From: SIG575 sp045643165
GTDB taxonomy: Bacteria; Bacillota; Clostridia; Oscillospirales; Acutalibacteraceae
Reading direction: 5' to 3'
Assembly: GCA_045643165.1 (NCBI GenBank)
Contig: JAZUKF010000153.1
Span: 1 to 31,789, forward strand
DNA: 31,789 nt
The notes below the pieces were generated by a model. The model was given only the letters and a program-made list of their open reading frames with translations, had not been told where the DNA came from and searched no databases. Numbering within the stretch: the first letter of the stretch is position 1; every line of letters starts with the position of its first letter. Made by a program: the position numbers and the translations under genes. Positions 8,957 to 17,000 of this stretch are shown in pieces.

Positions 8957-10759
8957 TTGAAAAAGGAAAACATCAGAAATTTCTCAATCATTGCCCATAT
9001 CGACCACGGAAAATCAACCCTTGCGGACAGACTTCTCGAAAAGACAAACTCTGTTGCTTTAAGGGATATGACCGATCAGATACTTGACGATATGGAACTT
9101 GAAAAAGAGCGTGGAATTACAATAAAAGCCCATGCGGTAAAACTGAATTATCTTGCCGAAGACGGCAAAGAATACATTTTAAATTTAATCGACACTCCCG
9201 GACACGTTGACTTTAACTACGAGGTTTCACGTTCTCTTGCAGCCTGTGAAGGTGCCATACTGATTACAGACGCATCCCAGGGAATTGAAGCACAGACCTT
9301 GGCAAACACATATCTTGCCCTTGACCATGATCTTGAAATTGTCCCCGTTATCAACAAAATCGACCTGCCTTCTGCGGATCCCGACAGAGTTGCGGCGGAA
9401 ATTGAGGATGTTATTGGTCTTGATTGTGAAAATGCTCCCCGTGTAAGTGCTAAAACAGGTGAAAATGTTGAACAGGTTCTTGAAAGAATTGTACTCGATA
9501 TCCCTGCCCCGGAAGCAGATGACAATGCTCCTTTAAGAGCATTGATATTTGATTCCGTTTATGACAGTTACCGAGGCGTAATCGTATATGTCCGCATTGT
9601 TGACGGTAAAATCAAAACAGGTGATACGATGCGGATGATGGCAACGGGGGCTGAATTCACCGTTGTTGAAGTGGGATATATGAAAGCACAGGGGTTTGAG
9701 CCGTCAAATGAACTTTGTTCCGGTGAAGTCGGTTATATCACCGCTTCCATAAAGACGGTTCGTGATGCCCATGTGGGTGATACGGTAACACTTGCTTCAA
9801 ACCCGGCAAAAGAAGCCTTACCCGGATACAGACAGGTTCAACCCATGGTATTCTGCGGAATTTATCCTGCTGACGGAGCAGATTACGAGGCTCTGCGTGA
9901 TGCACTCGAAAAACTTCGTCTTAATGATGCATCCCTTTCATACGAACCCGAAACATCCGGTGCTTTGGGATTTGGTTTCAGATGCGGATTTTTAGGGCTT
10001 CTTCATCTTGAAATTATACAGGAACGTCTTGAAAGGGAATATGACCTTGACCTTGTAACAACCATACCAAGTGTAATTTATAAAATACATCTGACCGACG
10101 GCAGTGTTGTTGAAATTGACAACCCCACAAAATATCCGGACCCTGCGGTTATTGACCACTGTGAAGAACCCATAACAAATGCTCACATCTATTCTCCCAG
10201 TGAGTATGTGGGAACAATTATGGAACTGTGTCAGGAACGTCGGGGAACATTTAAGGATATGACATATATTACCTCTGAACGTGTTGACATTCACTATGAA
10301 ATGCCGTTGAATGAAATTATATACGATTTCTTTGACAGTTTAAAATCCCGCACAAAGGGTTATGCCTCATTTGATTATGAGATTTTCGGTTATAAACAAT
10401 CTAAACTTGTAAAACTTGATGTTTTGTTGAACGGTGATACGATTGATGCACTTTCATTCATTATTCACTCCGACAAAGCATACGGAAGAGCGAGGAAAAT
10501 TGCCGAAAAATTAAAAGATAATATCCCTCGTCAGATGTTTGAAATTCCCATACAATTAAGTATCGGAGGAAAAGTTATAGCCCGTGAAACCGTTAAAGCC
10601 ATGCGAAAAGATGTTCTTGCGAAATGCTACGGCGGTGATATTACGAGAAAGAAAAAACTTCTTGAAAAACAAAAAGAAGGTAAAAAACGTATGCGTCAAT
10701 TCGGCAGTGTAGAAGTTCCTCAGGAAGCATTTATGGCTGTCTTAAAACTTGATGAATAA
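8957..10759 (+). CDS. lepA: Elongation factor 4 (LepA), ribosomal back-translocase GTPase
   Basis: A translational GTPase of 600 residues that acts on stalled or mistranslocated ribosomes. The GTP-binding motifs are clear: AHIDHGKSTL (G1), DTPGHVDF (G3) and NKIDLPSADP (G4). They are followed by domain II, the LepA-specific GFRCGFLGLLHLEI and the lysine-rich C-terminal domain (GGDITRKKKLLEKQKEGKKR), which separates it from EF-G. Translation starts at a TTG with AGGTGAT just upstream. The gene follows the DUF1015 gene by 15 bases. A hairpin terminator at 10765-10795 closes the unit. In many Firmicutes lepA sits beside hemN or hrcA; here it does not. Confidence 0.97.
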   Translation: MKKENIRNFSIIAHIDHGKSTLADRLLEKTNSVALRDMTDQILDDMELEKERGITIKAHAVKLNYLAEDGKEYILNLIDTPGHVDFNYEVSRSLAACEGAILITDASQGIEAQTLANTYLALDHDLEIVPVINKIDLPSADPDRVAAEIEDVIGLDCENAPRVSAKTGENVEQVLERIVLDIPAPEADDNAPLRALIFDSVYDSYRGVIVYVRIVDGKIKTGDTMRMMATGAEFTVVEVGYMKAQGFEPSNELCSGEVGYITASIKTVRDAHVGDTVTLASNPAKEALPGYRQVQPMVFCGIYPADGADYEALRDALEKLRLNDASLSYEPETSGALGFGFRCGFLGLLHLEIIQERLEREYDLDLVTTIPSVIYKIHLTDGSVVEIDNPTKYPDPAVIDHCEEPITNAHIYSPSEYVGTIMELCQERRGTFKDMTYITSERVDIHYEMPLNEIIYDFFDSLKSRTKGYASFDYEIFGYKQSKLVKLDVLLNGDTIDALSFIIHSDKAYGRARKIAEKLKDNIPRQMFEIPIQLSIGGKVIARETVKAMRKDVLAKCYGGDITRKKKLLEKQKEGKKRMRQFGSVEVPQEAFMAVLKLDE

Positions 10760-10764
10760 AGTTT

Positions 10765-10795
10765 AAAGCGTTCGGTAAACACCGAGCGCTTTTAA
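10765..10795 (+). terminator. Rho-independent terminator after lepA
   Basis: AAGCGTTCGGT and ACCGAGCGCTT pair across an AAAC loop, followed by TTTT, six bases after the lepA stop. Confidence 0.85.
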
Positions 10796-10835
10796 AATTT
10801 CATTTTTAATTTGTTTTCATATTCAAGATGGTAAT

Positions 10836-10873
10836 AAAAAAGTCCCCTGTCTTTCGACAAGGGGCTTTTTTAT
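10836..10873 (-). terminator. Terminator of the surface-protein operon, possibly bidirectional
   Basis: AAAAAAG-CCCC...GGGG-CTTTTTT with an inner GTC/GAC stem lies between the converging lepA and surface-protein genes. T runs flank it in both directions. Confidence 0.8.
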
Positions 10874-10882
10874 TATTTTATA

Positions 10883-13800
10883 TTATTTATACCAAATAAA
10901 TCCAAAGAGGAATATAACGATAAGCCACTGCCACCATTTATAGGTAACTGTTACTTCACACTGAGATGAAGCGAAGTTATCACTGCTGCCGTCTGTTGGA
11001 TCAACAGTTGTACATGTGATTATTGCTTTACCGGGCTTATGAGCGGTAATAACACCGTTATCATCAACTGTAGCAGTCTTTTCATTAGATGATGTCCACT
11101 TAACTCTCGTATCACTTGCGTTTGCGGGAGAAACTGTGTACTCTAATGTGAACGTATCTCTTGTATGAGCAGCATACTGGCTATTTGTGAATTGAACGCC
11201 GGAAACATGAGTTCCTACAAATGTCTTATCTACTATCTTACATCTTGAACATGTCTTTGTTTCATAACCGTAAGCGGTTGTTATATTTGTCCAGTCATGT
11301 CCGAGTTTAGCAAGAGACTGTTTTGTAGAAGCAGTTTCTGTCTTGGATGCAGTACATCCGGTACGTGAACATTTGTAAACTTCTCTACCGTCTTCCGTAC
11401 ATGTAGGATCTGTCTTAGATGTAAGTTGCATATCATGTCCGAGAGGATCAATGGATTCTCTTTCAAGTTCAGCTGTGCAACCTGTACGTGTACAAACCTT
11501 AACCTTTATACCTGAATCTTCACATGTAGCCGGTTCTATTACCTGCCAATCACTTGGAAGATGTCCGAGTTTATCAATAGTCTCTGTTCTCAATGATTTT
11601 GTTCCGCCGTTTTCGGGAGAAGCACAGTCGCAACCTACTCTTGTACAATAGTACGTCATTACACCGTCAGTTGTACATGTGGGAGGTGTTGTAACATTAC
11701 CCATATCCTCATCATGCTGAAGAGCATTTACGGAATTAAGGTTCTTTGTACTCTCACAACGTTCGCACTTATAAACATCATATCCACGTGCTGTACATGT
11801 GGCAGGATGGTTTTCTACAAATACTGTATAGTTATGTCCTAATTTTTCTTGAAGAACTGTCTTACATTCTGTACAAAGCTGATCTGTTGTACATGTTGCG
11901 GCAGCTCCGGGTGTATGACCTTTCTTAGGTGTAAGAACTGTTCTGCATTCTGTACAGAGTTGATCAGTTGTACATGTTGCAGCTTCACCGGGTATATGAC
12001 CTTTCTTAGGTGTAAGAACTATCTGACATACTGTACAAAGCTGGTCTGTTGTACATGTTGCGGCTTCACCGGGTGTATGCTCTCCTGTTGCAGGTGCAAG
12101 TTCTGCCTTACATACCGTACAAAGTTGAGGATCTACACATGTTGCGGCCGGACCGGGTGTATGTCCTGTCTTAGTAACAGGTCTTGTGTTGATGGTCTGC
12201 TTACATGAATCACAAATTTCTGATTCAACACCGTCGTCTGTACATGTAGGATCTGTTGTTACTTTCCACGTTGTTGATGAATGTAAGCAAGGAGGATTGA
12301 TCGTTACAGTAGCATCAGTTGAGGCAAATGTCTGTCCTTTTGATTCGGTATTGCCGAAGATAGAACCGACTTCACGTCCGGCATAAAGTGTACCGGATAC
12401 ATTTGCTGATGATTTTGCCCATTCGGGGCTGATCATAATTTTTCCTGAATAACTTGTTGTTGAAGTGATAGCCTTCAATTTGAATGTTCCGAGAACAACC
12501 TCAGTTGTGGGTGTAACGAAATCAAGATTATCAGGATTGATTGAAGAGTTGAATGTATAACCGAAAACTATATAACCGTATTTGGCTTTAGTTTCTGTTG
12601 TATTCCAATATTCATTATTAGATGTTTTACCGAAACCGCCTGTGGGGGCCTTATTCTTTGTACCTGAATAACTTCCTTCGGAGAAAGGACCGCTTGCGGT
12701 AAAGAAGTTTGAAGTTGTACCAACTACCGAGAAAGCAGTCTTATCATAAATTACAGGAACATTGATAACACTAATGGGATAGTTTGCTTTTGCTTTTACG
12801 GTAACAGTAATTTCATCATCTTTACTGATATACTGTTTATCTGTAGAGATTGAGAATTCAATCTTTGCTTTTGATTCATCTTTTGTAAGATTCTGATAAG
12901 CAAGTTTAAGAGAATTAATATATCCTATGATAACTAATTCATCTTCTGTACTGTTGCTGAGCTGTCTGTCGAAAGAAGCAACAAGTTCATCAAGAGCTTT
13001 AAGTTCATCATCTTTGTAAACGCCTGTATTACGGTTTACTTCGGTGGGAACCCATTTTTCGATTGCAGCATCTAATTCAGTATAATCGGCAAGAGTCTCG
13101 GGAATAAGTTTAAGTCCTGCAATAGCATCTTCAATAGCTTTTGCGAAACCGTCTACTTTTTCCTGGTTAGAAGCATCAAGACCCTCTTCAACAGCATTAA
13201 GTGCCTTATTAAGAGCATTTACGGAAGCTGTTGTATAAACCGAAAGATCCTTCGGAACCTTACCCTTTGCTTCATCTACCTTTGAATAATCAGCGGCAAG
13301 AGCAGGAATTTCTTCTGTTTCGTAAGCATCGCATTCTTCTCTCTTACAATATCTGATTTTTTCACCGGGAGTATCATTAGTAGGACTGGTTACCGTCTGC
13401 CACTCGCCCCAATCATGTTGGAGTGCGGAAATTTCGGCAGTTTCGATTTCGTTAAAACAAACTGAACAAATCTTTACCTGCTCACCTGCTACTAAACATG
13501 TAGCGGGAGTCTTTACAGTCCAATCACCAAGTGTATGACCTGTTTTAGGTGTAAGAACTGTCAGACATACCGTACAAAGTTGATCTGTTGTACATGTTGC
13601 AGCTTCACCGGGTGTATGGATTCCTGTTACAGGTGCAAGTTCTGTCAGACATACTGTACAAATCTGAGGATCTTTACATGTTGCAGGAGCACCGGGTGTA
13701 TGCAATCCTGTTGCAGGAGCAAGTTCTGTCTTACATACCGTACAAAGTTGAGGTTCACCGCATGTTGCCGGATCGCCGGGTGTATGTTTTCCTGTTGCTT

Positions 13801-14608
13801 TAACGGTTCTTGTATCAAGAACTGTTTTACAGCTTGAACATAAATAAGATTCAACACCGTCTTTACCGCAAGTAGGATCAGTCGTTACAACCCAAGATGC
13901 ACTTGTGTGTTTACATTCTTCAGCAGGCTTAAAGAGTGCTGCCTCTGAGAAATCCAATGTCTGACCGTATGTTGCGGCAACTGCTGTTTCAAGGTCGCCT
14001 TCACGACGGGAAACGTATGTTGCACCTCTTGCTTCAAGGTCGCTTGTTTCTGTAAGTTGGAATGCAGGATCAAGCCAGATAATGCCCTGTCCGTCCTCGG
14101 GAGCACCATCTTTAACTTTAAGAGTAAAGCTGGCAAGATCTGTCTTGTTAGTATAAACTGTAGGTTCAAAACCTTGTCCGTTATCTGATGCAGTCTGAAG
14201 ACGCCACATAACGCTGATTTTAATTAACTTATACTGTGCTTTCATTGTATCATCATAGAAAGACGGATACATGGCTTCCTTCTGTTTTTCAACAGTAAGA
14301 AGTTCCTGTGCAGTCCATGAAGTACTGATACCGTTTGAAGTAGTATCGAGTGCTTTAAAATCGCCGGGTGTTTCATAATAGTTTGCATCGTATGCAATCA
14401 TTGCATTTACTGCACCAAGATTGTAATCATTCTGGAGAGCAAATGTTACCGTAACCGTATCTTTCGGCTGCGGCTTTTCCTTATCTGCGGAAAGGAAGAA
14501 TTTTGCATTGTAATCTGATTCTGATACAGGTGTTGCGTTTACGGAAATCGCAAATACATTAACTGTCATCAACAGTGCAAGTACAATGCTTAAAATACGT
14601 TTTGCCAT
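10883..14608 (-). CDS. Large surface protein: two cohesin-like domains, CxxC repeat arrays, FIVAR-like helices, Big_2, hydrophobic tail
   Basis: A 1241-residue exported protein. Signal peptide 1-25 (hydrophobic run, cut probably after VNA). A cohesin-like beta-sandwich occupies about 30-230 (DTVTVTFALQNDYN, LASFTLKVKDGAP). A first Cys-rich arm at 232-438 is built on units of H-T-P-G-x-x-A-T-C-x5-C-T-x-C. Two three-helix FIVAR-like segments lie at about 440-578, and a second cohesin-like domain at 580-770. A second Cys-rich arm (773-1130) has four close units and then degenerate ones. A Big_2 Ig-like domain covers 1133-1222 (VKWTSSNEKTATVDDNGVI). The C-terminus is the hydrophobic tail WWQWLIVIFLFGFIWYK with no LPxTG. 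The domain-plus-arm layout looks like an internal duplication. It lies 68 bases downstream of the dockerin gene in one operon, with AGGAGGT before the ATG. Function is unknown; an anchor for a surface assembly is inferred. Confidence 0.85.
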   Translation of the reverse strand: MAKRILSIVLALLMTVNVFAISVNATPVSESDYNAKFFLSADKEKPQPKDTVTVTFALQNDYNLGAVNAMIAYDANYYETPGDFKALDTTSNGISTSWTAQELLTVEKQKEAMYPSFYDDTMKAQYKLIKISVMWRLQTASDNGQGFEPTVYTNKTDLASFTLKVKDGAPEDGQGIIWLDPAFQLTETSDLEARGATYVSRREGDLETAVAATYGQTLDFSEAALFKPAEECKHTSASWVVTTDPTCGKDGVESYLCSSCKTVLDTRTVKATGKHTPGDPATCGEPQLCTVCKTELAPATGLHTPGAPATCKDPQICTVCLTELAPVTGIHTPGEAATCTTDQLCTVCLTVLTPKTGHTLGDWTVKTPATCLVAGEQVKICSVCFNEIETAEISALQHDWGEWQTVTSPTNDTPGEKIRYCKREECDAYETEEIPALAADYSKVDEAKGKVPKDLSVYTTASVNALNKALNAVEEGLDASNQEKVDGFAKAIEDAIAGLKLIPETLADYTELDAAIEKWVPTEVNRNTGVYKDDELKALDELVASFDRQLSNSTEDELVIIGYINSLKLAYQNLTKDESKAKIEFSISTDKQYISKDDEITVTVKAKANYPISVINVPVIYDKTAFSVVGTTSNFFTASGPFSEGSYSGTKNKAPTGGFGKTSNNEYWNTTETKAKYGYIVFGYTFNSSINPDNLDFVTPTTEVVLGTFKLKAITSTTSYSGKIMISPEWAKSSANVSGTLYAGREVGSIFGNTESKGQTFASTDATVTINPPCLHSSTTWKVTTDPTCTDDGVESEICDSCKQTINTRPVTKTGHTPGPAATCVDPQLCTVCKAELAPATGEHTPGEAATCTTDQLCTVCQIVLTPKKGHIPGEAATCTTDQLCTECRTVLTPKKGHTPGAAATCTTDQLCTECKTVLQEKLGHNYTVFVENHPATCTARGYDVYKCERCESTKNLNSVNALQHDEDMGNVTTPPTCTTDGVMTYYCTRVGCDCASPENGGTKSLRTETIDKLGHLPSDWQVIEPATCEDSGIKVKVCTRTGCTAELERESIDPLGHDMQLTSKTDPTCTEDGREVYKCSRTGCTASKTETASTKQSLAKLGHDWTNITTAYGYETKTCSRCKIVDKTFVGTHVSGVQFTNSQYAAHTRDTFTLEYTVSPANASDTRVKWTSSNEKTATVDDNGVITAHKPGKAIITCTTVDPTDGSSDNFASSQCEVTVTYKWWQWLIVIFLFGFIWYK
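11830..12160 (-). repeat. Tandem coding repeats, second Cys-rich arm
   Basis: Four units with phases at 11911, 11992, 12073 and 12157 (periods 81, 81 and 84 bp), each encoding H-x7-C-x5-C-x2-C. The unit has four possible metal ligands or two disulfide partners. Neighbouring units are highly similar in DNA. Confidence 0.9.
13531..13786 (-). repeat. Tandem coding repeats, first Cys-rich arm
   Basis: Units with phases at 13531, 13612, 13696 and 13780 (periods 81, 84 and 84 bp), closely similar in DNA to the array at 11830-12160. This supports a duplication of the arm. Confidence 0.9.
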
Positions 14609-14676
14609 TTTTTTACCTCCTAATGGTATATTTGGTATTTATTTATTATATAAATTCGCTGATGCGAAAACACCAC

Positions 14677-15753
14677 TTATTTATAGGCTTCGTAAGAACC
14701 TGTTGCCTGATTTAACTCACCTTTAAAATTGTAAACAAGATCGAAAAGAATTATATCTCCCGGATCTGCTGAACCGCTATTATCCACGTCTGCGGCACGT
14801 TTTTGGAAAGAATCCAAATCTTCAATATAATTATAATAGCAATCAATCAGGAAGATATCGGCATCCGTGAATGCTCCGTCTCCGTTTACATCGCCATATA
14901 TTATAATAGTATACGTATCAATTACATTATCGCCGTCAAGAAGTTCTACAGTTGAGCCTGTTCCGATTTTTGTTCCCGTCTTTTTCGTAACACGGAATGT
15001 TCCGTCCTGCGTTGCGGTAACGTAAGCATCAAGGCTTGTAAGTCTTTCATCAAGACCGTAAATCAGTTTATTCGTATCATCAATAACCGTTGTTGAATCC
15101 TTAACCGCAACGAGTTTCGGCGGTTCGGCACTTTTAACGCTTACCGAAGTATTGTTGAAAACAAACTGAAGCTCCTTAAGATTAACTATTTTACTAACCG
15201 TCAAAGGCTCCTCCAGATCTGTCAATGCCTGATTGTAAAGCAAAGTGGAATCGGAAGGAATTATAACAGAACCTGTGCTTGAAGCAACCGCACTGTCTTT
15301 AACTTTAAGTTGGAAAGTAAAAACATCAATTCCGCTTTCAGATTTCAAAACATTAACTTTTCCCGATGCAATACCGAGCCACTGAACAAGAAATCCGTCA
15401 TAATCCGCAGATTTAGCGGTTTCGGTGAAAATGCTTTTATCCGGGGTAAGATTATATGTAAAGTTACCTTCCAAAGTATCAAAATCCTTTGTGGTCTCAA
15501 TTCCGCATCTTTCATCCACCGGTTCAAAAACATCTTTTGAAAATAGTATCGGCCATCTCATTGTTGTTGCATAGTAGTTATTTTTAACATTCAATGTAAA
15601 AGTAACTACATCTCCCGGCAAAGCACTGCTGACATCAGGCGTAAGGGTAACTTCAATTTTTTCACCGGCGGCAAAGCCCAAACAAGTGAAACAAGTCAAC
15701 GCCATGATCATTGCAAGTGTAAAAGCCAATACAGAACGAATTTGTCTTTTCAT
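14677..15753 (-). CDS. Secreted cohesin-like plus dockerin type I protein (adaptor-like)
   Basis: An exported 358-residue protein. Signal peptide about 1-29 (SVLAFTLAMIMALTCFTCLG, then FAAG). A cohesin-like beta-sandwich spans about 31-200, with GDVVTFTLNVKNNYY and VFTFQLKVKDSAV in the places where cohesins have their first and last strands. A short middle region follows. A dockerin occupies about 286-350: loop 1 is GDVNGDGAFTDAD and loop 2 is DVDNSGSADPGD, and both have Asp/Asn at Ca2+ positions 1, 3 and 12. No catalytic module is present. One protein with both module types recalls the adaptor scaffoldin ScaC of Ruminococcus flavefaciens. It is the first gene of an operon with the large surface protein. 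The promoter is at 15815-15843. The dockerin is certain by motif; the cohesin assignment is likely but needs a profile or structure check. Confidence 0.87.
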   Translation of the reverse strand: MKRQIRSVLAFTLAMIMALTCFTCLGFAAGEKIEVTLTPDVSSALPGDVVTFTLNVKNNYYATTMRWPILFSKDVFEPVDERCGIETTKDFDTLEGNFTYNLTPDKSIFTETAKSADYDGFLVQWLGIASGKVNVLKSESGIDVFTFQLKVKDSAVASSTGSVIIPSDSTLLYNQALTDLEEPLTVSKIVNLKELQFVFNNTSVSVKSAEPPKLVAVKDSTTVIDDTNKLIYGLDERLTSLDAYVTATQDGTFRVTKKTGTKIGTGSTVELLDGDNVIDTYTIIIYGDVNGDGAFTDADIFLIDCYYNYIEDLDSFQKRAADVDNSGSADPGDIILFDLVYNFKGELNQATGSYEAYK

Positions 15754-15814
15754 TACTACTTTAAATCCTTTCTGAAAAATGACATGATAAGACTATCTGA
15801 TTTTCTACGATTAA

Positions 15815-15843
15815 ATTTTATCACAACATTTTGAAAATGTAAA
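15815..15843 (-). promoter_or_regulatory. Promoter of the cohesin/dockerin operon
   Basis: TTTACA (15838-15843), a 17-bp spacer ending TTGTGA, and TAAAAT (15815-15820) on the minus strand. Apart from this and the divergent promoter at 15959-15987, the AT-rich gap 15754-16055 shows nothing recognisable. Confidence 0.75.
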
Positions 15844-15958
15844 TACTTTTTCTGCATTTTTTGTATTAAGTTTTGTTATTTTTGTATTAAAATTTATTAA
15901 ACTTTGATTAAGATATAGTGAAAATCAAATATTTTGAGTTATTTTTGTTGTTTTCCTA

Positions 15959-15987
15959 TTGCAATATGTTTAAAATTATTATATACT
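15959..15987 (+). promoter_or_regulatory. Promoter of the BMP-like lipoprotein gene
   Basis: TTGCAA (15959-15964), a 17-bp spacer and TATACT (15982-15987), 68 bases before the ATG. Confidence 0.65.
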
Positions 15988-16055
15988 GTAAATGTATTTT
16001 TTTGTAAATAATAAGACAAAAACTTATATTTTATTATTCAGCGGAGGACACGAAA

Positions 16056-16928
16056 ATGAAAAATCTAAAAAAAATAGCGGCTGTTTTCACCGCAATACTT
16101 CTTGTATTTTCCCTTGCGTCATGCGATATGATTCAGGATGCGGAGATCACACCTGCACTTGACGGAATTGATTGTACAAAAATTCAATTAGGTATCATTT
16201 TTTCGGATGACAATGAAAAAGAAGGTACGGATTCATTCATTCATCAGCAAGCAATCAACAAAATGCAGGAAACATACGGACTTGCCGGTGTTATCGTTAA
16301 AAACAGATTAGACCCCGAAAACACGGAAAAGGTTGAAAATGCCATTATTTCCTGTGTAAAAGAAAGCGGATGTAATGTTGTTATTTCCACAGATCCGAGA
16401 TTTACCGATATTGTTTATAAATTCGCCTGTGATAAGGATTACAGCAACATTATTTTCTCATGTTGCGACAATACATTCAAATATGACAGCAGGAAAAACT
16501 TCAACTGCTACTATCCCAATGTGAATGAATCATACTGTCTTGCGGGAGTTATAGCCGCATCGAAAACACCTGACGGAAATATTCCGGTAACACTTTCCGA
16601 TAAAGCGGCTCTCACAGCATTCAAAAACGGTGTTGCGACTGTCAGCAAAAATGCAAAGGTTATCAGCGGTGCGGATATCGGCACTTATGCAAACATTGAT
16701 ATAAAATGGAGTGTTTATTATCTTTCACTCTTTGAGAATATCACTCTCGGTAAATTCGGTGAATTCGGAAACTTTAACGGCGGTGTAGCCGAAGGCGTTT
16801 GCGGTGCAATTCCCACAGAGGAATATGAAGGAGACGGAATACTTATGAATCTCGCCCATGCAAAAGCAAACTTCACATCAGGTACATGGGAAATCGACAA
16901 TCAGGGAATATTAACTATCGCACAATAA
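16056..16928 (+). CDS. Lipoprotein of the BMP/PnrA (Med-like) substrate-binding type, shortened
   Basis: A 290-residue lipoprotein with a type II signal peptide and lipobox LASC (Cys23). IQLGIIFSDD, then the stretch around ENAIISCVKESGCNVVIS, then SYCLAGVIAASKT and AFKNGVATVSKNAKV follow the first lobe and hinge of BMP-family nucleoside-binding proteins. After that point, about 60-70 residues of the second lobe that usually follow (the GaDv block) appear to be missing; the frame passes straight to ISGADIGTYANIDIKWSVYY and GFVEG-like C-terminal strands. A normal family member is about 330-360 residues. GGAGG precedes the ATG. No ABC transporter genes are adjacent, so a sensor or scavenging role is possible. 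The family call is moderate. Confidence 0.7.
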   Translation: MKNLKKIAAVFTAILLVFSLASCDMIQDAEITPALDGIDCTKIQLGIIFSDDNEKEGTDSFIHQQAINKMQETYGLAGVIVKNRLDPENTEKVENAIISCVKESGCNVVISTDPRFTDIVYKFACDKDYSNIIFSCCDNTFKYDSRKNFNCYYPNVNESYCLAGVIAASKTPDGNIPVTLSDKAALTAFKNGVATVSKNAKVISGADIGTYANIDIKWSVYYLSLFENITLGKFGEFGNFNGGVAEGVCGAIPTEEYEGDGILMNLAHAKANFTSGTWEIDNQGILTIAQ

Positions 16929-16951
16929 GATAATAACAATCAAACAATTAT

Positions 16952-16996
16952 AAAAACGGTCATAAAAGATGAAAATTTCTTTTATGACCGTTTTTA
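16952..16996. terminator. Bidirectional terminator between lipoprotein and DUF4474 genes
   Basis: AAAAACGGTCATAAAAG pairs with CTTTTATGACCGTTTTT. T runs follow the stem on both strands, and the hairpin serves two converging genes. It is related in sequence to the hairpins at 8-57 and 25016-25064. Confidence 0.88.
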
Positions 16997-17000
16997 TTAT

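Noticed and set aside
11830..12160. Regularly spaced direct repeats that could suggest a CRISPR array
   Set aside because: The 81/84-bp periods keep the reading frame and encode the Cys-rich units. There are no short identical repeats with unique spacers.
10883..15753. Calling the region a true cellulosome cluster
   Set aside because: There are no catalytic modules, no cellulose-binding module and no typical scaffoldin. The cohesin assignments are only 'like', so the claim was kept at a small surface-assembly hypothesis.
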